Assembly (NCBI RefSeq): GCF_001730685.1
Contig: NZ_MDJR01000001.1
Coordinates: 124,001 to 188,000, forward strand
Direction of reading: 5' to 3'
DNA length: 64,000 bases
Origin: Caloranaerobacter ferrireducens
GTDB lineage: Bacteria; Bacillota; Clostridia; Tissierellales; Thermohalobacteraceae
The notes below the pieces were generated by a model. It saw only the letters and a program-made list of their open reading frames with translations, searched no databases and was not told where the DNA came from. The position numbers and the translations under genes were made by a program. This document shows, in pieces, positions 10,570-18,709 of the stretch (the first letter of the stretch is position 1; the number at the start of each line of letters is the position of its first letter).

Positions 10570-11703
10570 ATGAAAATAATATCGTTATTTTCTGGAGCGG
10601 GTGGTATGGATTTAGGTTTTTTATTAGCTGGCCATAAAATAGTATGGGCAAATGATTTTGATAAATATGCTATAGAAACATATAAGCATAATATTACAAG
10701 ATTCCATCCACATGAGGTTGTTTTTGGAGATATAGAAGAAATACTAAATATATCAATCGATGAAATTGATAAATTAATTCCAGATGGAGATGTAGTTATA
10801 GGTGGATTTCCATGTCAAGGCTTTTCTATTGCAAATATAAATAGAAGCATGGAAGACAGTAGAAATCACTTATATCTTCAAATATTAAAGGTTATTGAAG
10901 CTAAAAAACCTAAATTTGTACTGTTGGAAAATGTCAAAGGATTGGAAAATATGGAAAAAGGAAGAGTTCTTGAAATGATTTTAAATGATATTGAAGAAGC
11001 CGGGGTAAAAAATGGTGGACCTGGTTATGAAGTGAGATACAATGTTTTTAATGCTTTAGATTTTGGAGTTCCCCAGAATCGTGAACGTGTGATTATACTG
11101 GCTGTAAGGAAGGATTGTTTAGATTATTACAATATACCTGAATCGATTACAAATTTAACAAATCTGAGGAAAACACTTTATATTAAGCCAACACATAGTT
11201 CGTATAGTAAGATTATTGATAATAAACCAGCTCATGTAAAGGTAGAAGAATTATATACACTGTGGAAAAAAGGAGAACTAGATTTCCAACTAAATTATTT
11301 TGAGAGTGAAATTATTTATTCTTATTTAGATATTAAGAGTGCAATAGGAGATTTACCTAAAGATTTTGATCCTACATATTTTATTAGTAATCATGTTGGA
11401 ACGAAATGTAAAGTGTTAGATAAAAATGATCCTAAAAGCAATCGTGTAGGTAATAGACCAACTGATTGGAATAAATATGCTCCAACAATTATGGGAAGAG
11501 GGAGTGGTACTGGTGGTCCATTAATTATTCCACATCCAGATCATAAAAGAAGAATGTCTGTCAGAGAGGTAGCACGCATACAATCGTTTCCAGACTCTTT
11601 TATTTTTAAAGGGAGTAATTCTGCAGCGTATAGACAAATTGGTAATGCAGTACCTGTACTAATGGCTTACCATATAGCTAAAATCATTCCACTTGACATA
11701 TAG
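10570..11703 (+). CDS. Type II DNA (cytosine-5)-methyltransferase
   Basis: Transfers a methyl group from SAM to C5 of cytosine in a specific DNA sequence. The 377 residues show motif I (LFSGAGGMDLGF), motif IV (GGFPCQGFS, catalytic Cys82), motif VI (ENVKG), motif VIII (PQNRERV) and the C-terminal motifs IX-X (RMSVREVARIQSFP, YRQIGNAVP). The target-recognition region lies roughly between residues 200 and 300. AGGAGGTG is 9 nt upstream. A convergent gene of nuclease type follows, so the pair is a type II restriction-modification system. The recognition sequence cannot be deduced. Confidence 0.95.
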   Translation: MKIISLFSGAGGMDLGFLLAGHKIVWANDFDKYAIETYKHNITRFHPHEVVFGDIEEILNISIDEIDKLIPDGDVVIGGFPCQGFSIANINRSMEDSRNHLYLQILKVIEAKKPKFVLLENVKGLENMEKGRVLEMILNDIEEAGVKNGGPGYEVRYNVFNALDFGVPQNRERVIILAVRKDCLDYYNIPESITNLTNLRKTLYIKPTHSSYSKIIDNKPAHVKVEELYTLWKKGELDFQLNYFESEIIYSYLDIKSAIGDLPKDFDPTYFISNHVGTKCKVLDKNDPKSNRVGNRPTDWNKYAPTIMGRGSGTGGPLIIPHPDHKRRMSVREVARIQSFPDSFIFKGSNSAAYRQIGNAVPVLMAYHIAKIIPLDI

Positions 11704-11759
11704 GTATAGTAACATACCTATATGTCATGATAAAACTAACTTTACTTATTATATGAAAA

Positions 11760-12770
11760 TTACTTAGTTATATGAGTATTAATATAATTTTCTATTTGCT
11801 TACTTAAATCGTTTAAAAAGTTTTTTAGTTCTTTATTATTAAAGCTATTTTCTAAGTTAATAGAAATTTCGTAATATGGCAGTTTATTATTATCCATTAC
11901 AGTAAGCATATCTTTCCATCTAATTCTAAGATTATTATTCTCCCATCTATAAAAAATTTTTTCGAAGCTTGGTTCAGAGTATTCATATGCGTATATTAAT
12001 GATTTAACAAATGATGAATTAGGAATTAGGAAAAAATCAATTCTATAATGAGATTTTAAAATTATATATACATCTTCTTCATACACATATTCTAAAAACA
12101 GTTTAAGTCTATTTAAAAAATCATTTTGTTTAGATTTATTTTTTATTGGGTCAAAGATATTTTTTCTTAATTGTTTTCCTGATCCAAGCCCACCTTTTCT
12201 ATCGCTTAATTGGATTATTTCTTCATCAGATAGAATACCTTTTAATAAAGCTCGATACGAAAAGCTACCAATATTAAGCTCATTATTAAAGCTATTATCT
12301 AAAACTTCATTATTTGATCCAATAATAGGCCCTTTTAATGTTTTAAGCGATATAGAATAATTTCCTAAAATCAAATCAGCCTTTTCACGTTTATTTCCTG
12401 ATAAATCAGATGAGATTTTCCAATCTTCATTCTTACATAGCGAATCTAAAGCCATAATTTGAGGTGTACTTTTAGGGTTTGATCTAGTTTTTTTATCACT
12501 TGGAGTTTGTGCAAACAGAGCTGAGAAAATATCTTCAAATATACGTGGAGTAGTATTGCGATCTCTGATTTCTTTGTTTGATACAAATGAAAATAAAATA
12601 TTTGCTATTAAGGCACCTTCAAATTCATTTTTGTCAATACTTTCTTTTAGGGTTTGCAAAAAGGTAAACATTTCTTCAATATTACGAGGATAATCAATTA
12701 ATCCAGCACGTTCTAAAAGTGTTTTGCCTATAATATTAACCTTTGATAATAGAATTTTGTCTAGCAACAT
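11760..12770 (-). CDS. Probable type II restriction endonuclease
   Basis: A 336-residue protein convergent with the m5C methyltransferase, which is the main reason for the call. A candidate PD-(D/E)XK core is ADLILGNYSISLKTLKG: Asp132 with an S-x-K (Ser141, Lys143) in place of the usual D/E-x-K. An S-x-K variant is known from the Cfr10I/NgoMIV type enzymes. AGGTGATG precedes the start. No named restriction enzyme is recognised, so the specificity is unknown. Alternatives are a regulatory or a different nuclease protein of the island. Confidence 0.65.
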   Translation of the reverse strand: MLLDKILLSKVNIIGKTLLERAGLIDYPRNIEEMFTFLQTLKESIDKNEFEGALIANILFSFVSNKEIRDRNTTPRIFEDIFSALFAQTPSDKKTRSNPKSTPQIMALDSLCKNEDWKISSDLSGNKREKADLILGNYSISLKTLKGPIIGSNNEVLDNSFNNELNIGSFSYRALLKGILSDEEIIQLSDRKGGLGSGKQLRKNIFDPIKNKSKQNDFLNRLKLFLEYVYEEDVYIILKSHYRIDFFLIPNSSFVKSLIYAYEYSEPSFEKIFYRWENNNLRIRWKDMLTVMDNNKLPYYEISINLENSFNNKELKNFLNDLSKQIENYINTHITK

Positions 12771-12975
12771 AACATCACATCACCTCTTTTCAACTTTTAT
12801 TAAAACTTTTAAATAATAGATATGAAGTTTGACTAAAAAATAAATATCCATAAAAATCCATTTTATTATATCATAATAAATAATAAAAATCTATAGCACT
12901 ATGTAAGTGTAGTTATTTTATGATAATGTCATTTTAAGATTTTAAAAATATTACTTTAATGACAAATATATAAAT
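12771..12975. other. Intergenic AT-rich spacer
   Basis: No gene is seen. It separates the divergent starts of the endonuclease and the transposase relic and probably holds the endonuclease promoter, though no clear hexamer pair stands out. Confidence 0.3.
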
Positions 12976-12999
12976 ATGAGAAACGAGGCGCGTTATCAA

Positions 13000-13200
13000 A
13001 TGGATCAAAAACAATTGAATAGATACAAAGTTATTCCTATGACTATAGAAGGTAAGTTGACCAATAAAGAAGTGGTCGAAGTTCTAAATTTAAGTAAAAG
13101 GCAGATTATTAGATTGAAAAAAGGAGTAAAGGAGGAAGGAGCATCATTTCTAATTTATAAAAATACTATATCTAGTGTAATAGAGAGATTAAATAGATAA
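13000..13200 (+). pseudogene. Truncated transposase N-terminus (helix-turn-helix part)
   Basis: From the ATG at 13000 the frame reads MDQKQLNRYKVI, then EGKLTNKEVVEVLNLSKRQ and IRLKKGVKEEGA. This is the N-terminal HTH typical of ISNCY/IS481-like transposases, where a GLIHKNRG-type sequence normally follows. Here the frame stops after 66 codons and the DDE domain is missing. It is therefore an insertion-sequence relic. An in-frame ATG at 12976 exists but adds residues without family likeness. Confidence 0.6.
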
Positions 13201-13384
13201 ATTTTTAATGGGATAGACAATAACTATGTATATGACTTTACATATTTTAAAATGAATTTCTTCATCAATAGTTATTGTTTCATCAATGGTACTTTTATCA
13301 AATTTATTAAAATTAGAAAAAGTATTATTTTCACATTATACTTTTGTATATTTCCAATTTGGCAGAATCTGTTCCAAATTAAAA

Positions 13385-13573
13385 TTATGTAGATTTGCCG
13401 CAGATTTTATAGAATCTTGCATTTTCTGGGTTTTTATGTTTCCATTCCTATTCTTGTATATAATCATTCCATTTTCCTTAACAGTAGTTAAACAGCATTG
13501 TGCCACAAATACGACAGTAGATAGCTTCAGAACTAAATTCCTCATTTTGACATCTGGGGCATTTAACAACTCT
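13385..13573 (-). pseudogene. Frameshifted double zinc-ribbon fragment
   Basis: On the minus strand one frame reads VVKCPRCQNEEFSSEA followed by YCRICGTMLFNYC and stop. After a frame change it continues with NPENARFYKICGKST and stop at 13385. The two CxxC pairs followed by the second YK-CG unit match a tandem zinc-ribbon module often found at the C-terminus of small phage or ICE regulators. The rest of the gene is not recognisable, so this is a decayed end. Confidence 0.5.
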
Positions 13574-13836
13574 TAAGTTTTATCCATTGAATATCTATCT
13601 TTATAATACACCTTATAATCATCTCTTTATATTGTACTTGGAATCACTTTAAAGACATAATTAGTATTATCTTTTTTAATAAGCTTTTCATAATATATAT
13701 TTTCTGCTTTCAGCCAGCTAGAAAGAAGATTGTATGAGTAGAATATAGAGTACAGACAATTTTGCTCAACAGTTCTCTGATTTAAGCAAAAATACTTCAT
13801 AGGTAGATACATGTATGGAATGTTTTTTTGGGATGT
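13574..13836. other. No confident gene; weak minus-strand open frame
   Basis: A 61-codon minus-strand frame (13627-13812) has no ribosome site and no family likeness. It may be the upstream part of the zinc-ribbon relic. Confidence 0.3.
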
Positions 13837-13872
13837 AAAAAAGGACTATACCTTATTGGTATGTCCTTTTTT
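13837..13872. terminator. Bidirectional terminator overlapping the end of the CGNR gene
   Basis: The arms AAAAAAGGACTATACC and GGTATGTCCTTTTTT pair across a short loop, giving a U-tract on either strand. The stop codon of the minus-strand CGNR gene (13846-13848) lies inside the hairpin. Confidence 0.8.
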
Positions 13873-15024
13873 AAAATTTCGTCTTGCACGTGCTTTACGC
13901 TGGCTTACAGCATTTGCGCATTTGATACTACAGTATTTTTTTCTCGTGTTTGAATGGAGAACAGAGTAATAGTTAGAACAAGTAGGATTAGCACACTTCT
14001 TAATAATCTCAAAATTTGGATTTAAAAAGAAAACTGAAAAGTAAATTGAGCTAATCAAGTCAGGTATACTCCAGGAACCTAACAAAGCGTCGGAATTATA
14101 ACTTGGAATTATCTTACTTGTATTATGGTCAAGTTCTGTCTTGATTACACATTTTGCAACTTTTTTTATTATATCTACATGTTCAGCGTTAATAGAAAGA
14201 GTTGATTTTTTCTTTAACTTTGGAAGAATTACGCCATTTTCTGAATCTATAGACTCAATTTCTGAAATTGATAATACATAATCTAAAAGAGAGAATTGAT
14301 TTAATATGTCGCTTGGTAAAGACTCGCGGAATACATAGTGATAAGTCCTATCATATTCTTGTTCATCAAAAAAAGTTTTAGATACAACTTTAGAATCAGA
14401 TTGCATAGAAGTATAAGCTTCAGGATTATAATCAATGTCTAAAGGTATGGAAGTTAGAATGTTTAAGCTTTTTAAAATATCTTGTAGTTCATAAGATGTA
14501 GACTTATAAATTACAACTGATGTTTCTCTGGTATCAGAGTTAGTTATAGATATAGTAAGTGGACCAGTAAGAAGAAAATATAATATATTCTTTATTAAAA
14601 CATTAAATGATGGAGTTTCTTTTTGCAATTCCATAATTAATTCAACTAAAAACTTGACTCGCCTAATTACTAAAAATAAATCAGTGCAAGAATATAAGAC
14701 GTATTCTTTGGTTGAATTTTGAAATATAAATCCATTTTCTTCGAAAAATCTTATCAACTTTTTTTCATTACCATATGGAATTGATATAAAATCCATAAGA
14801 ATGTTATGTTTTTCGGCAAAATCTGTTTTTCTATAAAGACCTTGCTTAAAGTGAAATTCAATTTGCTTTTCAGCAGAATTTTTTACTCGTATATTTTTAT
14901 ATTGATTTCCATTCCTGTCATGAACAGTGTCTAGTAAAACATTACAAGAAGGATTTGTAAAACTAAAGCTGCTATTTATAACGGGTAGTCCATAATTTAT
15001 ATTATTTTTATCGTTATTTGTCAT
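13846..15024 (-). CDS. CGNR zinc-finger domain protein
   Basis: A 392-residue protein whose C-terminus has a CGNR-type zinc finger: KKCANPTCSNYY, then RKKYCSIKCANAVSQR and an Arg/Lys-rich tail. Such fingers are thought to bind DNA and are found in stress-related or element-borne regulators. The first ~330 residues match no family I recognise. GGTAGGTGG precedes the ATG. It stands alone, antiparallel to the prophage that begins 340 nt away. It could be cargo of the island or a regulator of it. Confidence 0.7.
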   Translation of the reverse strand: MTNNDKNNINYGLPVINSSFSFTNPSCNVLLDTVHDRNGNQYKNIRVKNSAEKQIEFHFKQGLYRKTDFAEKHNILMDFISIPYGNEKKLIRFFEENGFIFQNSTKEYVLYSCTDLFLVIRRVKFLVELIMELQKETPSFNVLIKNILYFLLTGPLTISITNSDTRETSVVIYKSTSYELQDILKSLNILTSIPLDIDYNPEAYTSMQSDSKVVSKTFFDEQEYDRTYHYVFRESLPSDILNQFSLLDYVLSISEIESIDSENGVILPKLKKKSTLSINAEHVDIIKKVAKCVIKTELDHNTSKIIPSYNSDALLGSWSIPDLISSIYFSVFFLNPNFEIIKKCANPTCSNYYSVLHSNTRKKYCSIKCANAVSQRKARARRNFKKGHTNKV

Positions 15025-15365
15025 TCATTCCACCTACCTAATTTATTGTATATCATTGATTATATCATAAAAAGAATTTTTATAAAAAAATAATAACATA
15101 CAATATAATACATTTAGCATATATACTTTGAAAGTAATATAAAAAGTAATAAATAAACAATATACACTATCAAAGTCATATAAAATTATGGATTTTAATA
15201 TTACTTAATTATTATTACAATATAGTTAAGGATGAATTATTTAAGTTAAATGAAAACTAATATTCTTCAAATACATTTATTTTAATAGTAAAGAAAACTG
15301 TATTTTAGTTAGTATAAATATTTACATAAAAGCTTATAAAACAAGGTATTAAAGGAGGATGTCAT
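15025..15365. other. AT-rich intergenic gap at the left edge of the prophage
   Basis: No gene is seen. This gap must contain the promoter of the CGNR gene (minus strand), that of the first phage gene, and probably the left attachment half-site. Large serine recombinases use short, dissimilar half-sites, so none could be pinpointed. Confidence 0.35.
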
Positions 15366-15521
15366 ATGGCAACAAAAGTAAAATGTCCAGTATGTCCAAA
15401 TAAAAGACTATTGGATATGGTATCAGCTGAACAAGCTGAACTAATAATAAAATGTCCAAGGTGTAAGAACATTATCAATTTGTCTTTTGAAAACAATAAA
15501 ATAAAAGCAAAAGCAGTGTAA
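15366..15521 (+). CDS. Com-like zinc-ribbon protein
   Basis: A 51-residue protein with two CxxC pairs, KCPVCPNKRLLDM and KCPRCKNI, spaced as in the Com family (phage Mu Com is an RNA-binding translational activator of mom). AAAGGAGG lies 8 nt upstream of the ATG. It is the first gene of the phage early region and is followed by an intrinsic terminator. Whether it acts on any mRNA here is unknown. Confidence 0.75.
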   Translation: MATKVKCPVCPNKRLLDMVSAEQAELIIKCPRCKNIINLSFENNKIKAKAV

Positions 15522-15559
15522 TTCATACCGAGCAACGGAGTCTGAAATAAGAGCTACCA

Positions 15560-15608
15560 AATAGCCGGATGATCGCTAAGTAATTAGCGGTTGTCCGGCT
15601 ATTTTTTT
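15560..15608 (+). terminator. Intrinsic terminator after the Com-like gene
   Basis: Nested perfect stem: AATAGCCGGA pairs with TCCGGCTATT and, inside it, CGCTAA with TTAGCG, followed by seven T residues. Confidence 0.9.
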
Positions 15609-15740
15609 GTGCTTATTTTTCTGAATTTGTTTAATTCACAAGTTTTTAAGACCTTAGTTCAGTTCCATTACAATTCTTTCTTTTTCTCAGAACAAATCAT
15701 TAATCACCCAAAAATCAAATTTCAAAGGAGAGATGTAAAT

Positions 15741-16142
15741 ATGAAAATCACATATGAATTTATTACAGGTGAAATTGTTGAAGTTGATGTAGAACAAAAC
15801 TTTTCAGAAGTTATTGTTGAAATTGAAAGAGTCGAATATAACAGTAATCGTAGAGAAACTCGCAGACATAATTCTTTAAATGCAATGCAGGAGCAGGGCA
15901 TTCAATTGGCAGATACCAGTGCTGATGTTGAATCAGAAGTTGAATTAATAGAAAGAAATGATGCTCTTTATAATGCAATTTCTAAGCTTCAGCTACAGCA
16001 GCGAGAATTGATTAAGAAAGTTTACATAGAAGAAAAGCCAATCAAAGAAATTGCAGCTGAAGAAGTTGTAAGTTCACCGGCTATAAGTAGGCGATTAAAC
16101 AGAATTTATGAGCAACTGAAAAAACATTTAGAAAAAATTTAA
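15741..16142 (+). CDS. Sigma-70 region 4-like phage regulator
   Basis: A 133-residue protein whose C-terminal part (ISKLQLQQRELIKKVYIEE, then a second helix pair ending in AISRRLNRIYEQLKK) is a sigma region 4 helix-turn-helix. Such proteins open the early regions of many clostridial prophages and ICEs. The ATG at 15741 with AGGAGA upstream is chosen; the longer open frame to 15591 runs through the terminator. It probably helps direct transcription of phage genes; its target is unknown. Confidence 0.7.
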   Translation: MKITYEFITGEIVEVDVEQNFSEVIVEIERVEYNSNRRETRRHNSLNAMQEQGIQLADTSADVESEVELIERNDALYNAISKLQLQQRELIKKVYIEEKPIKEIAAEEVVSSPAISRRLNRIYEQLKKHLEKI

Positions 16143-16232
16143 TTTAGGGAGTTAATTTTTGCTTTTCTGGTGACTTATATATGAAGGGGTTATTACTACT
16201 CTTCTAAAAAAGGCACTGGGAGGTGAACAAAT

Positions 16233-16394
16233 ATGCAAACAATTAGAATAACAATTAAAAGCCCTGAGACTTCAGAAATTAATATTAAGGAAATTATTTC
16301 AGAAGATGAAGAGAAAGAAGCAAAAAGCATCAAAGATAATTTGACAGAAATATTTAATAAGTTAGAGAGAAATACATCTAGATGTGAGGTTTAA
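16233..16394 (+). CDS. Small acidic phage protein
   Basis: A 53-residue protein with a short beta-like start (TIRITIKS) and a charged helical remainder (SEDEEKEAKSIKDNL). GGGAGGTG precedes the ATG at a good distance, and the next gene starts 2 nt after its stop. I do not recognise the family. It is cotranscribed with the XRE-type gene. Confidence 0.6.
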   Translation: MQTIRITIKSPETSEINIKEIISEDEEKEAKSIKDNLTEIFNKLERNTSRCEV

Positions 16395-16396
16395 AA

Positions 16397-16612
16397 ATGC
16401 AGGTAAATATTGAATATGTTAATTCATTTATTAGCAGAAAAGACATTAGTCAAAATGAACTAGCAAGGCAAATGAATCTCTCTAAAGGGACACTGAGTAA
16501 TGTTCTGTTAGGAAGAAGAGGAGTAGGAAGAAAGTTTATAGCATCTTTTCTTCGAGTATTTCCTGAGGCAGAGATAGAAAAATTAGTGATTAACAGTAAA
16601 GCAATTAAATGA
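16397..16612 (+). CDS. XRE-type helix-turn-helix protein
   Basis: A 71-residue protein that is little more than an HTH: QNELARQMNLSKGTLSNVLLGRRGVG matches the XRE recognition-helix pattern. A GTGAGG ribosome site lies just upstream. It is a candidate lysogeny or early-gene regulator, although it is not divergent as a CI repressor usually is. It overlaps or abuts the following gene. Confidence 0.75.
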   Translation: MQVNIEYVNSFISRKDISQNELARQMNLSKGTLSNVLLGRRGVGRKFIASFLRVFPEAEIEKLVINSKAIK

Positions 16613-16626
16613 AAGAGGTGAAGAAT

Positions 16627-16992
16627 TTGAATATTAAAGTTGATGTAAACATAACAGCTCCTGAATTAACAGCATCGATTAATAATTTTACTAAGATGTT
16701 AAATGATGTTTTAAATTTAAAAGCCGGGAGCGGTTTTACATATGATACAGAGCAGACTGAAGTACAGAAAATAGAACAAGTTAATGCAACAACTAAAAGC
16801 AAGAAAATATTACAGAAGAAAGAAGAAAAGCGGATTACTTTAGAAGAAGTAAGAGCAAAGTTAGTTTCACTTTCTCAAAATGGCAAACAGGCTGAAGTAA
16901 AGGCACTTATTCAGAAATTTGGTGGGACAAAACTAAGCGACATTCCAAAAGAAAAGTACCCAGAGCTTCTTGAAAAAGTGGAGGTGCTCTAA
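16627..16992 (+). CDS. Phage early protein of unknown function
   Basis: A protein of 121 residues if translation begins at the TTG at 16627, which lies 7 nt after AGAGGTG; an ATG at 16609 has no ribosome site. The C-terminal segment (LEEVRAKLVSLSQNGKQAEV and KFGGTKLSDIP) is a conserved module that I associate with proteins encoded just before DUF2800 genes in clostridial prophages. Its role in phage DNA metabolism is inferred only from position. Its stop overlaps the next start. Confidence 0.6.
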   Translation: MNIKVDVNITAPELTASINNFTKMLNDVLNLKAGSGFTYDTEQTEVQKIEQVNATTKSKKILQKKEEKRITLEEVRAKLVSLSQNGKQAEVKALIQKFGGTKLSDIPKEKYPELLEKVEVL

Positions 16993-18143
16993 TGGGTGAA
17001 CATGCATTACTCTCTGCTTCAGGAGCTTATAGATGGCTTAAATGTCCTCCATCTGTCCGACTTGAGGAATTGGTAGAGGAAGAATCTAATGAATATGCAA
17101 AGGAAGGAAGTTTTGCTCATACATTGGCCGAATTAAAGCTTTCATACTACCTAGGGAATTTGAATGAAGCACAATACAATAGGCAGCTTAAAGCAATGAA
17201 AAAGGACAATTACTACACAGCTGAGATGGAGCAGTTTATTGAAACCTATACAACCTTAGCTATTGAAAAAATCAATGAAGCAAAAGTACGAACGAAGGAT
17301 CCTATCATTATGATTGAGATGCGGCTTGATTACTCTCCTTGGGTACCTGAGGGTTTTGGTACTGGAGATTTGGTGCTGGTAACTGATGAGATCTTGGAGA
17401 TAGTGGATTTGAAATACGGAAAAGGGATTAAGGTATCTGCTATAGGCAATCCACAAATGAGACTTTATGCTTTAGGAGCTTTAAACCAATATAGCTGTCT
17501 ATATGATATTCAAAAAGTAAAAGCCACTATTTGCCAGCCAAGGCTTGATAACATTTCAACAGAAGAAATAGAAGTAAATGACCTTCTAAAGTGGGCAGAA
17601 GAGGTTGTAAAACCAAAAGCAAAACTCGCCTGGAATGGAGAAGGTGAATTTGCAGCAGGAGAACACTGTGTCTTTTGCAAAGTAAAAGCTACCTGCAGAG
17701 CGAGGGCTAACGAAAATTTAAAATTAGCTTGTATGGATTTTAGAGAGCCACCTCTTTTAACAGATGAAGAAATAGTGGAAGTCTTAAAACAAATAAGAGA
17801 GCTTCAAAAATGGGCATTGGATGTAGATAGCTATGCCTTAGCTGCAGCTATAAATGATGGGAAAAAGTGGCCAGGTATGAAGCTTGTAGAAGGCAAAAGA
17901 AGCAGAAAATATACATCAGAAGAAGACGTGGCCCAGAAGTTATTAGATGCAGGGTATTCAGAAGATATGATTTATTCGAAATCACTTCTTAGTCTTACTA
18001 AGCTTGAAAAGAAAATAGGCAAAAAGGAATTTGAAAAGATTATAGGAGACCTAATAGAAATTTCCTCTGGAAAATTAAAGCTAGTACCTGAAGATGATAA
18101 AAGACCAGAGGTGAAAAGCACTGCTGAAATAGATTTCAAATAA
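16992..18143 (+). CDS. DUF2800 family protein, RecB/Cas4-like nuclease fold
   Basis: 383 residues with the typical start (HALLSASGAYRWLKCPPS), a PD-(D/E)XK-like core (GTGDLVLV, then EIVDLKYGKG) and a C-terminal cysteine set (HCVFCKVKATC) that could bind an iron-sulfur cluster as in Cas4/AddB nucleases. In related phages it is always followed by DUF2815 and a family A polymerase, so it probably takes part in phage replication or recombination. Its biochemical activity is inferred from the fold. Confidence 0.85.
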   Translation: MGEHALLSASGAYRWLKCPPSVRLEELVEEESNEYAKEGSFAHTLAELKLSYYLGNLNEAQYNRQLKAMKKDNYYTAEMEQFIETYTTLAIEKINEAKVRTKDPIIMIEMRLDYSPWVPEGFGTGDLVLVTDEILEIVDLKYGKGIKVSAIGNPQMRLYALGALNQYSCLYDIQKVKATICQPRLDNISTEEIEVNDLLKWAEEVVKPKAKLAWNGEGEFAAGEHCVFCKVKATCRARANENLKLACMDFREPPLLTDEEIVEVLKQIRELQKWALDVDSYALAAAINDGKKWPGMKLVEGKRSRKYTSEEDVAQKLLDAGYSEDMIYSKSLLSLTKLEKKIGKKEFEKIIGDLIEISSGKLKLVPEDDKRPEVKSTAEIDFK

Positions 18144-18164
18144 AAGAAAGGAGAAATGAAAATT

Positions 18165-18704
18165 ATGAAAAATCAAAGTACAAAAGTAATTACAGGGAAA
18201 GTTCGTTTTAGTTATGTAAATGTATGGGAGCCTAAAAGCGTTAATGGTAGCGACCCTAAATATTCAGTGAGCCTAATAATTCCAAAGTCAGATAAAGAAA
18301 CCATTAGAAAAATTAAAGCAGCTATTGAAGCAGCCAAGAAGGAAGGACTATCCAAGCTTGGAGGTAGAATACCAGCTAATTTAAAAACCCCTCTTCGTGA
18401 CGGAGATTTAGATAGACCAGATGATGAAGCATATAGAAATAGCTATTTTGTAAATGCCAATAGTACTACTAAACCTGGAATAGTAGATAAAAATGTTCAG
18501 CCAATACTCGACCAAACAGAGTTTTATTCAGGATGTTATGGTAGAGCCTCTATCGTATTTTATGCCTATAATGCCAACGGAAATAAGGGAATTGCCTGCG
18601 GCCTTCAAAACCTTCAAAAGCTAGAAGATGGAGAGCCGTTAGGCGGCAAATCAAGACCTGAAGATGATTTTGGCCTATTTGAAGATGAGGACATTTTAGG
18701 GTAG
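18165..18704 (+). CDS. DUF2815 family protein, probable ssDNA-binding protein
   Basis: 179 residues beginning KVITGKVRFSYVNVWEPK and continuing with YSVSLIIPKSD, characteristic of DUF2815, which is related to T7 gp2.5-like single-strand binding proteins. The acidic C-terminus (PEDDFGLFEDEDILG) is typical of ssDNA-binding proteins that recruit partners. The ATG at 18165 fits family starts; the one at 18156 sits too close to AAAGGAG. It lies between DUF2800 and the polymerase. Confidence 0.8.
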   Translation: MKNQSTKVITGKVRFSYVNVWEPKSVNGSDPKYSVSLIIPKSDKETIRKIKAAIEAAKKEGLSKLGGRIPANLKTPLRDGDLDRPDDEAYRNSYFVNANSTTKPGIVDKNVQPILDQTEFYSGCYGRASIVFYAYNANGNKGIACGLQNLQKLEDGEPLGGKSRPEDDFGLFEDEDILG

Positions 18705-18709
18705 TAATT

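Noticed and set aside
13286-13576. Plus-strand 96-codon frame
   Set aside because: It is the shadow of the minus-strand zinc-ribbon relic, has no ribosome site and no likeness to a protein.
15741-16142. Longer start at 15591 for the sigma-like gene
   Set aside because: The extra codons run through the terminator of the Com-like gene and have no ribosome site; the ATG at 15741 has AGGAGA at good spacing.
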